Shown in pieces: positions 34,754 to 45,766 of a stretch of DNA of 64,000 nucleotides; within the stretch, counting starts at the first letter, position 1, and every line of letters starts with the position of its first letter. The translations under genes and the position numbers were made by a program. A model generated the notes under the pieces. It had not been told where the DNA came from. It saw only the letters and a list, made by a program, of their open reading frames with translations, and did no database searches. Origin of the DNA: Dissophora ornata (Eukaryota > Mortierellomycota > Mortierellomycetes > Mortierellales > Mortierellaceae); assembly GCA_025201705.1 (NCBI GenBank), contig MU616642.1, forward strand, positions 1 to 64,000. The letters are read 5' to 3'.

Positions 34754-37284
34754 ACAAGAAAAAATACACCCCGTTCAAGCCTCGGTCGTGAAGACTACCT
34801 TTAGCTACTGCCGTAATAAAAATACCTGTATATCTTTAATCAAGTCTTCACGCGTATTCGGATTCCGTAGATGTTGCTTTTGGTATGTGTAACAACCTAG
34901 CAAAGCGTTCAGCCTTAATACAAACAAAGTTCGGGATACAGGATGGACGTTGTTCCGCACATCAACATCGGATTTTTGTTTTTTACTCGTTACCTTGAAC
35001 CAGTGGATGTTGCTTTGTGTCTAGGAGACTTGGAACGTGTTTGATATGCGTACGATGAGTAGTCCACCGTGGGAGAGCCCTCATCGCATCCTTCAGCATG
35101 TGTAACGGAACAGGCCACTGTTTCGTTCTGAAGGTTGCCACTCCGAATGCGGGGCACCATTCTTGGAATGGGACACAAAAATCTGTCACAGGGTCTGGGG
35201 ATGGGTACAGAAGAAGTTTAAAAAGTTGTTCCTCGAAGTTTAGCCTCAAGCATAAGCTTGTTGCACATCTGATAATCTTGCTTACTGTAGGTCTGGGAGG
35301 GCTGATGGCTCAACAAATTAGCCACTCCACACCGTGAAAAGTGTGTGCGCTTTAATATGCAAGCACATAAAGATTCCGGCACATTCTTCCTTGGCGCACA
35401 CTTTTCACGCCGCAGGTTTTTTTTACACCTGAAGATTCAAGTGCCGAAGACAAGAACATCAATTAGGCGTAGCAACTCGGATTCAATGCGCCTATAAACT
35501 CAGTTTCCCCAGCGCGGCATTGAGGCGAAGGTTATGAGAGAATAATGACACTAAAAAAAAAGCTTATAAATGTTTTGTGTGCTCATTGGCGAGAGTACAG
35601 GAACATTCAGGAAGGCGGGATTTTTTTTCCTTTTCGTTTTGTTCGGGGAGCCGACTTCAGCTTTCGTGTGCGAGGTCTTCGCGCAATCACATGGGGATGG
35701 GGACAAGAACACGTTCCCGGAACTCGTGCAGTGTAACGTCGAGTGCGGATTTCTAAACCGCCGGAGTGTACATTACAATAAAAATATAAAAAAAAGCCCG
35801 CTACATGCTGAGGTGGATCCGCCGGAAGCCTTTTAGTTTTTATCGTCGCACAGAGGAAAACAGTTGTCTTTTTGGTTTGCTCGCGTGATATCTGGTTCTG
35901 CAATTGTCAGGGGAACAAATAGTGCCGCCATACCTTTCACATCCTCTTTTGTGTTCTTAGAGAGGGGCCACGAGAAGTCAGTTTCACGGAGGGGAACAGT
36001 GAGCTGACTGGCAGTTCACATCTACTGCTTGGAGAACGAAACTACGCTACAAGATCATCGTTTTGACGTTTAGCCTTTTTCCCTCTTGTGTTCAGAGACA
36101 GAGAAAAGGCCAGAGTGATTTCCCCTTGGGCAATTCTCCAAAGCTCTTTTTTTTCCATGAATTTGGCTCAGAATTGCATAAACGCTCCACGACAAATAAA
36201 TAAATAAAATGTGTAATCATGATCTGGAGGACACTAAAGGGAACAACGCCTGAGCGGATGCACTCTATACAGTATGCAGGTAGCCAGCTGGACTTGGATT
36301 GAGCAAAACAGCCTCATAGAGTTTGTTCCTCCATATATCGAAGCGTTGATAACAGGAGTACATGAAGTGGTGTATGGTTGGAAGATTAGAGGAAGAGGAT
36401 AGATAACGTGGAGATGTAATGGATGTGGTTGGCTAGTTTAGATGATCGATCAGTGAAACCTAGGCTGCATTCAAACTAGAGCGGGCTAGGATGGAGCTTC
36501 TTGCCTATAGTTCATCCCACGTAGTACAAGTGGTCTACCATTGAACGAAAAAGCCCTCTTACTGTACTTTGTTTCGTCACTTTTGTGGCTAAATACGCAG
36601 GAGTAGCTTGATTAGGAGACACATGATTTGTAGGGCGTCCACTGACTTGGTACTCGGGGAAGGATCAGAGTCCGGCATAGAGATGAATCCAAGTACGCCC
36701 AAAGACGATACGAACGATGGCCTTCATTCTTGCGGAGAAAATGCGCCCAGGTAGCCTTTCCACCCAGTCGTGATCCTGAGAGTCGGTTGGAGCGATCCAT
36801 GCGTGTGATTGGGCAGAGCCAGGGAAATGCTTGAGTATAATTGTCAATGACGAAAAGACAGCCGCAACTTTTGGGCTGGGTCTTGATGTAGGTCTGAGAT
36901 CCATTTCACCCAAAAAGGCAGCGACCAACCTGGAGCAATAATTCTTCCCCGCTGAAGAAATGCATATTGAGACCCAGCATCCTTGCAGGCGGGGTGTACA
37001 TCCTTTTGTTTACATTGGCATTGATTTATTTACGGAGGAATCCATGCACGGCTTGGTAACCGGCGAGCATCACAGGCTGTTCTTCAAGATATGCTTCTGG
37101 CAAATATGGTTTTTCAATCGAGCAGGCGTTAGTTGCAGTAGTGTCATTTCACGGCTATACTCCAGTTGAATATCCAGTCTGCGTCCAATTGACCGCCTGT
37201 GACCAGCCAGGGCGAGGGAATCCACAATACGCCCCATCCTGTGGAGTAGAATGTGTTAACGCTGCCTCTTTTGGACGGCCTCCG
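34754..37284. other. Intergenic, 2.5 kb
   Basis: Contains a short inverted repeat (35333-35410). Overlapping minus-strand frames near 36612-36928 have no recognisable product. No complete gene is seen. The last 160 nt contain the Git1-like promoter. Confidence 0.4.
35333..35410. repeat. Short inverted repeat
   Basis: CGTGAAAAGTGTGTGCGC at 35333-35350 is complementary, apart from a two-base indel, to GCGCACACTTTTCACG at 35394-35409, with a 43-nt loop. It could be a hairpin or terminal repeats of a tiny element. Confidence 0.55.
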
Positions 37285-37291
37285 TATAAAT
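37285..37291 (+). promoter_or_regulatory. TATA box of the Git1-like gene
   Basis: TATAAAT inside a near-palindrome TCCGTATAAATACGGA, about 155 nt upstream of the ATG. Confidence 0.55.
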
Positions 37292-37443
37292 ACGGACACT
37301 CCTTCGGCCCCTCCCTTTCCTTTTTCTTCTCTGACCTTGTTTCCTTGTCCATAAAGTCAACCTCTCCTGTACCCCCTCACCAGAGCGACACTTCCCTCGC
37401 TTTAACATCACTGTCCTCGCCGCGATCGCAAGCTACAGTCAGT

Positions 37444-39085
37444 ATGGACAAAACTGAGTTCCAGGAGCCTACCCAGGCCGTCGTCCTCCCTGAGAAAACG
37501 CCAAAGTCTAGAGCCTCGGCCATTTTCTCCGTCATCTTCTCGGGTATGGAAGACACCTGTCCTTGTCCTCGTCTACACCTCCCAAACACACGACACTATA
37601 CAGCTCTCACTATTGGACAGATGTTCCTGTCTCACGACTCTAATTTTTACGTTGTTCCTAACCGACAACTTAAATCTGAAAAATGACTCAACTCTTTCTG
37701 TAGGCTTCGCCCTCATGTCTGATGGTTACCAGGTCGGTGTCCTGTCCCTCGTCAACGTCTGCTTTACCAAGATCTATGGCGATCAGTTCACCTCTGCTAT
37801 GTCGACTCGTATCGGAAACTCGCTCTTCATTGGTTGTATTATTGGACAGATTGGATTCGGATTTGTGTGCGATCGTGTCGGCCGTAAGGTCGGATTGATG
37901 ATCACCACCTTCCTCGTCATCATCGGGGCTGCCCTCTGTGCCGGTGCTTATGGTGCTCATGGATCTGTTGAGGGTCTTTTCTGGGCGTTGACTATCTATC
38001 GTGGCATTCTCGGTGTCGGAGTCGGAGGCGAGTACCCCTGCTCTTCCGCTGCTGCATCCGAGGCTGCAGATGAGGTCATGCCCGGCAAGCGTGGTATGCT
38101 CTTTGTCTTTGTCACCAACTTTGTCATCGACTCTGGTTTCGTCCTTTCGTCCCTGATCCCTCTTATTCTCGGTGCTGCCGGATGCAGCTACGAGGTCATC
38201 TGGAGAACATCCTTTGCCTTTGGTGTCTTGCCCCCTCTCTCTGTCTTGTACTTCCGTTTGAAGATGAGCAACTCTGAGATCTTCACTAAGAACTCGATGA
38301 AGAAGAACGTCCCCTATCTTCTGATCATCCGTCGTTACTGGAAGTACCTCCTCGGAACCGGCGGCTCCTGGTTCTTCTACAACTTCATCGCGTACCCCTT
38401 CGGTATCTTCTCTGGAACCATCCTTGACCAGGCCCTCGGAACCAATGCAACCTTTGTTCAGACTGCAGAATGGGCGTTGCTCCTCAACTTCTTCTACCTT
38501 CCCGGATCGATCTCTGGTGCCTTCGCTGCGGACAAGATTGGTCGCAAGAAGACCATGACCATCGGATTCCTCGCTCAGGGAGTTCTCGGAATCTTGATGG
38601 GTATCTGGTACAAGAACTTGATCGAGATCTTCCCCTTGTTTGTCGTTCTCTATGGTATCTTCATGATGTTTGGCGAATTCGGCCCCGGTGATATGCTTGG
38701 ACTCGTCTCTGCCGAGATCTACCCAACCGCCATCCGTGGCACTGCCTACGGTTGGTCTGCTGCCATTGGCAAGTTCGGCGCCTTTGTCGGAACCACTGCC
38801 TTCAAGACTTCCGTCCAGAACCTTGGCCACGGTGATGTGATTCTCGGACAGGGTCGTGTCTTCATCTTGGGATCGGGCCTCGCTATTTTGGGCTCGATTT
38901 TCACCTGGTTCTTGATTCCCGACTACTCCAAGAAGCAGTTGGGTGAGGAGGATGAGGATTTCAGACAGTACTTGGCCTCCCACGGCGTTGACGTCTCCCT
39001 TATGGGTGAGGCCCCTGCCGAGAAGCAGTTCTCTACCCTGGAAGCCGCTGCCTTCCTTGAGGAGAAGTCGTCTGTTCAGGTTTAA
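37444..39085 (+). CDS. Git1-like glycerophosphodiester/glycerophosphoinositol permease (MFS)
   Basis: Two exons: 37444-37543 and 37704-39085; the intron (GTATGG donor, CTGTAG acceptor) is phase 1; 493 aa. A typical 12-helix major facilitator. The first helix carries G-F-A-L-M-S-D-G-Y, the Git1/phosphate-permease D-G-Y signature. Between helices 2 and 3 is the D-R-V-G-R-K loop, and the mirror copy D-K-I-G-R-K-K lies in the second half. An E-Y-P-C-S-S block and a P-T-A-I-R-G-T-A-Y-G loop are also as in the family. Known members import glycerophosphoinositol or glycerophosphocholine as phosphorus and inositol sources. Exact substrate is inference. Codon bias is strongly C-ending. Confidence 0.92.
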
Positions 39086-39645
39086 AGAGCAGCACGCCTC
39101 TCCATGGGTTTAGCACACATGTATAATAAATGCTTTTGCATAATTTCAATAAACTACCCCACGTAATAATACGCTCTTACTGTTGAAAGCAGGTTGGCGT
39201 GAGGCCATCTCATTGGACCTACTCGTTACTTTCCTCGCCTGCAGCATGAGATCTTCCGAGTAAAAAGGAGGGAGTGTGTTAACAGGCATTTTTGCAAGTC
39301 GGATTGGCTCCAGGTACTCGACGGAGGAGCTTTATCGATAAAAATCCCGTGTAAATCCTATGCAAGATTTCAGCGTTGGAAATCCACGCATTCATCAGCC
39401 ACTGATTTTTGTTTATGTTTTTGATCCGCTGTGGGCTTCGGAGGGTGGGGAGTTCCACACCTTCACCTTTGACATTTCCTTTGGAATTGCACTCTGACTA
39501 TTTATCTCCCTCCTCATTTCTGCCAACCCTCGCTCCTCTACGCATTCGAAACGTGGTTTGAGAGGAAATTACCGGCTAGTCGGACACGCATACTTGATAA
39601 CCTACACAGGATCTACCCAAACACTCCTTTATTTACACCTTCACC
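39086..39645. other. Intergenic; Git1-like 3' end and Mrp4 promoter
   Basis: AATAAA-like poly(A) signals at 39125-39130 and near 39149. A pyrimidine-rich stretch precedes the next ATG. Confidence 0.5.
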
Positions 39646-41042
39646 ATGGCACCGTCAATTCTTCGCAGCTCCTTCCGAGCTGTCCAGCAGGCAATGGCTA
39701 GCAGTCCGCGAGGTAATCAGTGAGCGGCGGCAATCCGAGAACACATATGGCGGTGGCAGCTGTAGCGCGGGAGATAGTCCAGCATCACGCTCAACCGATA
39801 CTGAAAACTCAGGAACAACAGACTGAGCGCCGACTTCACCAAGAGCCATCAGTGCTTGCAGCTTTTATTACGTGTTTCTGACTGATCCAGATCCTCATTC
39901 CATTGATAGTCACTCTCCACTTAAGCCAGCAGCACGCCACCCGGACCTGGATGCGCGCGACCCAAGTTGGCTTGTACTCTACTGGCAAAGGATCGGGATC
40001 AGACGACGATGATATCCTGGATGCCATGATGGCCGGCATGGATTCAGATTTCACAGTACCAACGCCGTCTGCCCCAGCTTCTTCATCTTCAGCAAACACC
40101 TCGCCTGCGCAGTCCGCGTCAGCACCAGTATCAGAAGGAGGTGCTGATCCTGAGCCTACCTTCGTCCCCACACCTGTCGATATCGAGAAGAGACTCAAAG
40201 CTCTTTGTAAGTTTTTAAACGAGAAAGCCAGGCGACGGAAGGAATGGCAAGTACATTTTACTAACTAAAGGATGGCTTGTTTGAACTTGATAGTGCCAGA
40301 ATTCATGTCATACGGAGGTCAATTGGCACCCAAGCCCAAATCCGCACTCCGCAACAACCCTTCGTCCAACTCTTTGACGATTGCTCAGCTTTTGGCCGCA
40401 GGATTGCATCTTGGTCACAGCACCTCTCTCTGGAACGTGGCTTCAATGCCCTTTGTCTTTGGAGTTCGTGAGGGAATCAGCATCATCAACCTGGAGCACA
40501 CGTTGACTTATCTCCGTCGTGCCTGCACCGTCACGAAGGCGGTTGCTCGCCAAGGGGGCATTATTTTGTTCATTGGTACTCGTGACGGTATGGACCATGT
40601 GACGATCGACGCCGCAAAGTCCTGCAATGCTTACTACGTCGCTTCCAAGTGGTGCCCTGGCACTATCACCAACGCTCAGGAGATTGTCGGACCTCATACA
40701 CCCCGCTTGCCTGATGCCCGCGCTGGTGATCTTGCCAAGCCCTTCCGTCCAGACTTGGTCATTGTGCTGAACCCGATCGAGAACATGATTGCTATCAAGG
40801 AGGCAACTCGATTCAACATCCCTACGATCGCTATCACGGACACGGACGTTGATCCTCGTATTGTCTCGTACCCCATCCCCGCCAACGATGACTCTGTCCG
40901 TGGTGTGGAGTTGGTGGCCAAGGTCCTGGCAGAGGCAGCCAAGGAAGGCGAGGTATTGGCAGCTGATGCCGCGAAGAGGCAGTCAAGGCAGAGGATCGAG
41001 GGACGCGTGGATCGCATGAAGGCATGGAGCGCACGCCAATAA
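39646..41042 (+). CDS. MRP4: Mitochondrial small-subunit ribosomal protein uS2m (Mrp4)
   Basis: Three exons: 39646-39712, 39910-40206 and 40294-41042; 370 aa; phases 1 and 1 close. The N-terminus (first 45 or so residues) is rich in Arg, Ser and Ala without acidic residues, as in mitochondrial presequences. A low-complexity acidic/Ser segment of about 60 residues follows. The S2 domain is clear: L-L-A-A-G-L-H-L-G-H with the conserved HxGH near the start, I-I-N-L-E-H-T, F-I-G-T-R, K-W-C-P-G-T-I-T-N and D-L-V-I-V-L-N-P. Also P-T-I-A-I-T-D-T-D-V-D-P and Y-P-I-P-A-N-D-D-S near the end. It belongs to the mitochondrial 37S ribosome. Confidence 0.96.
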
Positions 41043-41408
41043 TTATGATAGCAGACCAACAATTACCACATTCAACATAAAGTAGACACTTCTTTGCCGC
41101 TCTTACTCTCGTTTCTAGTTATCATTTCGCAATAAATGTTTCATATACAAATACGCTCAGCTTCTTCTAGCCATCCGACATCTGGATATTGCCGCCGGGA
41201 CCGTTGACCTGGTCCACCTCCTTTGGACGTGGCAATGAGGCTGTAGCTTGAAGACAAGGACATGTAAACCGGTTCACAGTGATGTGCCTGATTACAGGAT
41301 AATGAAGTCACACAGCCATAAATGAACGTGGCACCCTTAGACTCACTCTCATCGCTTCATTCATTCTCCATCTCCATTCATTCCCTGCCTCACTTACACT
41401 CGTCGACC
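41043..41408. other. Intergenic; Mrp4 3' end and Sly1 promoter
   Basis: A 366-nt gap with an AATAAA near 41130 and a CT-rich stretch before the Sly1 ATG. Confidence 0.5.
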
Positions 41409-44087
41409 ATGGCACAGGCACCTCGGGACCCTACTTTGCGGGAGCAGCAAATCGGTAAACACCCCCCCATCCTGCTGGATATTAACGCCAAAGGAGCTTT
41501 TACAGGGACTTGCTCGCCAGCGCGTGTCGTACTCGTGCAAGCTCGTCTCCATGCTCATCATCTCTGACTTGCTCCATAATAGCTGCCATCGCTGTTATGC
41601 TCAACCTCAACCAGAAACCAGAGCCTGCCCCACAGTCAGACCAGGTGATTCCTATGGCATCCGATGCCGAGTGGAAGGTCCTGATCTTTGACAGTTTTGG
41701 TCGCGATGTCATCTCATCGGTCCTTCGCGTCAATGACCTTCGTGAGAATGGCGTCACAGTCCATATGTAAGAAAAGAAGAATATTAAGCCTCAAGGAAGA
41801 AGCATGACACTGAACGTGTGTGGCCCGTATACATCATATTAAACATGACTTCACCCCGTTTTTACTATAGGCTTCTCAAAAACGAGCGTCAGCCCATTCC
41901 GGACGTTCCTGCTATCTACTTTGTCGAGCCTAACTCTGAAAACATTCGCAGGATCAGTGAGGTTAGCAAGATGCAACACTTTCGGGAGACATTTCCTCTC
42001 TTCAATTGATACATCTCATCTCAGGGCAGCGCCATTAATCATGCTCATGCTATATCATGGATCTCTCCAACATTAGGACCTCTCAAATCACTTATACGAC
42101 TCTTACTATATCAACTTTTCTTCAGTAATACCGAGACCGCTCATGGAAGAGTTGGCTGCCTCAACCATTCCCAGTGGAAGCTCGGCCCAAATTCAACAAG
42201 TCTACGATCAGTACTTAAACTTCATCTGCACGGAGCCCAACATGTTCTCGCTCAATGATCGCCAATCCTACTTGGCGCTCAACGATCCAACCGCGCCCGA
42301 GACAGCCATTGAAGGGTCGATCGATAAGGCAGCGAGCGCTCTGTTCTCTGTCCTGGCTACCATGGGTAAGTTGGGCGATATTTCCGACCTTTTCAATTAT
42401 TTAGGGTGAAACGGAAGGAGTTATTGTCGCTATGCGACTGACCTGTTTCTTTTCTTGGCCATTTATCGCTTAAAGGTGTCATTCCAATTATCCGTTGCCC
42501 TAGACGTGGAGCAGCCGAAATGTTGGCTAAGAAGCTGGATGGTCGTTTGAGAGATCACGTCATGAACAGCAGGAACAACTTGTTCTCAGACTCCAACACT
42601 ATGAACTTTCAGCGACCAGTGCTTGTTATCTTGGACAGAAACATGGATTTGGTCCCTATTCTCAGTCATTCATGGACATATCAGGCTCTGGTACACGATG
42701 TCATGGACATGAAGCTGAATGAAATCGTAGTCCAGGTATGACTTTCGGAAACAGCACGACAAGCTCTCTAGTTTACAGTCAGTCAATCATTCGGTAATGT
42801 ACCATGTTGCTGATTTCTACGATTTGCAATAGACGGACGAGAATGGCCGCACAGTCAAGAAGAAATATGATATCGAAGCCAAGGACTTTTTCTGGAACAA
42901 GAATGCATCAGCCCCATTCCCTCAGGTCGCAGAGGAGATCGACAGTGAATTGACAAAGTACAAGAAGGATGCTGCAGTGATTTCCCAGATGAGTGGAGTC
43001 AGCAGCCTGGACGACGTCAGTCAACTGTAAGTGACAAGACTGGAATCAGAACTCTGTGGACTGACATCAGATCAGCCGTTTTCATATCAATTAACGAAAC
43101 CGTCGATGTCATTGTAGTGATTTCTCGTCAGGAGCAAAGCACCTCAAGACCGCCATCACAGCTCTGCCAGAACTTACAGCCAGAAAGGCAACATTGGATA
43201 TGCATATGAACATTGCCACTGGATTGCTCCAGGGGATCAAAGACAGGCAGCTGGATACACTATTCCAGATGGAGGAGTCGATCACCAAGCAGACGAAGGC
43301 CAACATTCTGGAAGCGATCAACGATCCTGAGAAGAAGGTGCCAGAGGACAAGATGCGTCTCTTTTTGATTTACTATCTTTCGATTCAGGAGGACGTTTCC
43401 AGCGACGTGATGCAGGAGTATGAGGATGCACTGATGAAAGCTGGCTGTGATCTTGCACCCCTGCGATATGTTAAGGGAATTCGCGCCTACACTCGTATGA
43501 CCAACATGACCCAGCAGCCTCCACAGAGCTTTGGCCGCCCTGACTATCTTTTGAACCGACTTGGAACCATTGGAAACAAGGTACATATGACAGATGATTC
43601 TCAATAATTCGAGATAGGGCTATGCTGTCTATGCACCTATGGCGCCAGACGCTGTATTAACGATTGACGAATTATCTGACTTGGATAGCTTTCGGATCAT
43701 TTGGGCTCTGGCGGATTGGGTGGTGGTTTTGAGAACCTGCTGGCGGGTGTAAAGAACTTTTTACCCGCAAAGAAGGATCTGCCAATGACGAGGATCATTG
43801 AGTCGATTATGGAGCCTGGCGGTGGTGCCAACGAGACGAACGAGGACTTTTTGTACTTTGACCCCAAAGTCAGCCGGGCATCTAATGCAAAAATGCCCCG
43901 CACGAGAACGCCGTTCCAGGAGGCGATTGTGTTTGTGGTCGGCGGAGGTAACTACGTGGAGTACCAAAACTTGAACGAGTATGCACAGCGGCAGACGATC
44001 AAGAAGAAGATCACGTATGGGTCAACGGAAGTGTTGAATCCCAAGGAGTTTTTGCAGCAGCTTGCGGCTCTTGGCAAGGAGCAATAA
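41409..44087 (+). CDS. SLY1: Sly1, Sec1/Munc18-family SNARE regulator for ER-Golgi transport
   Basis: Eight exons: 41409-41454, 41583-41766, 41871-41961, 42077-42365, 42476-42735, 42833-43026, 43118-43580 and 43689-44087; 641 aa, the usual length. It binds syntaxin-5-type SNAREs and promotes fusion in ER-Golgi traffic (known). Family blocks: [25 protein letters not shown] near the N-terminus, [31 protein letters not shown] and the C-terminal [10 protein letters not shown]. Several of these cross splice junctions intact. Confidence 0.97.
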
Positions 44088-44357
44088 TGATTGGCGGTGG
44101 GCGATTAGTCAATGACATCAAACGTATAAAAAAAACGCGCGTGAGTAGAAAATAAAAACCACAGCGTCGCATTACTTGAAATTGCGGATTGCGGATTTCG
44201 CTGAATTCGCAGCAGACCAAACCATATTCGGCCGTGGCACACACACATAAAAATTCCGCCGCTTGGAGTGTCTGTCATCTCTTCTTCTAATCCATCACTC
44301 AAAGCCTTCGCCCTTAGCATCCCCCCCCCCTCCCCCTCCCAATCAACAACAGCAACC

Positions 44358-45435
44358 ATGGCCGGTGGAAAATTCAAGAAACCTCAGCGCGGAGGCGGAA
44401 GGACCTTCAGTCGTCGTATTGAAGCCGTCCACACCAACAGCAGCTCTGTAATGCTTCCCTTTGTTTTCCGCAATCTGCACACTCTGGCTCCACCTAATCA
44501 GCTCCATTCTCTGAGCACCACACTGTCCACTCTCCATGCTTATTAATCGCAAACCTATATCTCTGAAATCCACTCCTTTGTAGTACCGTGATAAAGAGGA
44601 ATCCGAGGAAGATTCTTCTGCTGAGGAGTCTTCAGAGGGCTCTGGTTCCGGATCCGAGTCCGAGTCCGAGTCTGAGGAGGACCGCCCTGCTGTAAGTAGC
44701 CATTGAATAACAGGACAAGAGAAGGAAAAGAAGTGATCTCTGTCATCCCATGTTTCCTTGTCATAGAGGCGAAGCGATATGAGGACTGGACTCGTAAGCG
44801 TTAATAGGAGTGGACATACTTACTCATTGTTTTCGTCTACTTTTGCGTTATGTACACAGCCCAAGAAAAACGCTGCCCCCGTTCCAGGTATCGATATCGA
44901 AAACCCCAACCGTGCTGGAAACAAAGTCATGAAGGCATCTGATCTGACGACACCCATTGAGATGTCTCGCAAGGAGAGGTAGAGTAAAAAAGACGCTCCA
45001 CCATGGGTGCTCTATGTTCAGATCAGAATACTTTTGGAAATATCCCCCTTGTCTTCTGACACACTCCTTTAACCTCGCTTCTTTGATTGTTATTGTGCTG
45101 ATGATGACTCATTTGAAATAGAGAGGCCGCTGAGAAGGAGGCAGCTAAGCAGAGGTACATGAAGTTGCACAAGGAGGGTAAGACTGATCAGGCCCAGTCA
45201 GATATGGCTCGTCTTGCCCTTATCCGTAAGGAACGTGAGGCTGCAGCTGCTCAGCGCAAGGCCGAAACCAAGGGTAAGTGAAAAAAAACGATACGAATAA
45301 GATTTTCCGCCAAAAACTGCGGGGTATTTTATTTTATTTTTATTGTATTTATCTCATGTTGCTAACGCATCCTTTTCTCTTCCATTAGCGAAAGAGGATG
45401 CTGCTGCGGCCAAGGCTGACGCCCGCAAGCGCTAA
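44358..45435 (+). CDS. PDAP1-like (28 kDa heat- and acid-stable phosphoprotein family)
   Basis: Six exons: 44358-44447, 44584-44691, 44767-44793, 44860-44978, 45122-45273 and 45389-45435; 180 aa. The third exon is only 27 nt (R-R-S-D-M-R-T-G-L). The N-terminus is Gly/Lys/Arg-rich with a G-G-G-R-T-F motif. An acidic Ser/Glu tract follows, then the family core: [10 protein letters not shown] and a Lys/Glu/Ala-rich helix with [11 protein letters not shown] and A-R-L-A-L-I-R. The tail is Ala/Lys-rich. Proteins of this family are casein-kinase substrates associated with RNA or growth-factor biology; role in fungi is not established. Confidence 0.9.
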
Positions 45436-45766
45436 GCAACGTTGCTGGGCCATGGGTGGACTTGTCGTAGCATATTTTAATGTTTATTGTCAGAAGGAAG
45501 AGTAGAAGCAGAAAGATATCATATAAAATCAGTATCATTCCCCAATGCATCATCATTCCCTGCTGAACAAACGAGACATGAAGGATTTTTGTGCGGACGA
45601 CTGGCGAGCTTTCGGCCCAGCCCAAGCTGTGCTTTGCCAGACTCGAGGGAAGGCAAAATCAGAAGCACGTCACAATGTTTATGTTTGCTTTATTTTTTTT
45701 TCTTTTTTGAAGCTGAGCTTTCGCTCTAAAGCATTCACGTTTTACATGTCCCATTGAACTTTTAGA
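45436..45766. other. Intergenic; 3' region of PDAP1-like gene and Bud22 promoter
   Basis: A 331-nt gap with T-rich tracts; no gene. Confidence 0.5.

Noticed and set aside
36612..36928. Overlapping minus-strand frames considered as a transposase or gene fragment
   Set aside because: No catalytic motif, splice structure or recognisable block could be found.
37688..38983. 431-codon open frame on the strand opposite the Git1-like permease
   Set aside because: It mirrors the biased codon use of the real gene, has a repetitive Asp/Glu/Gly composition and no domain. It is an antisense shadow.
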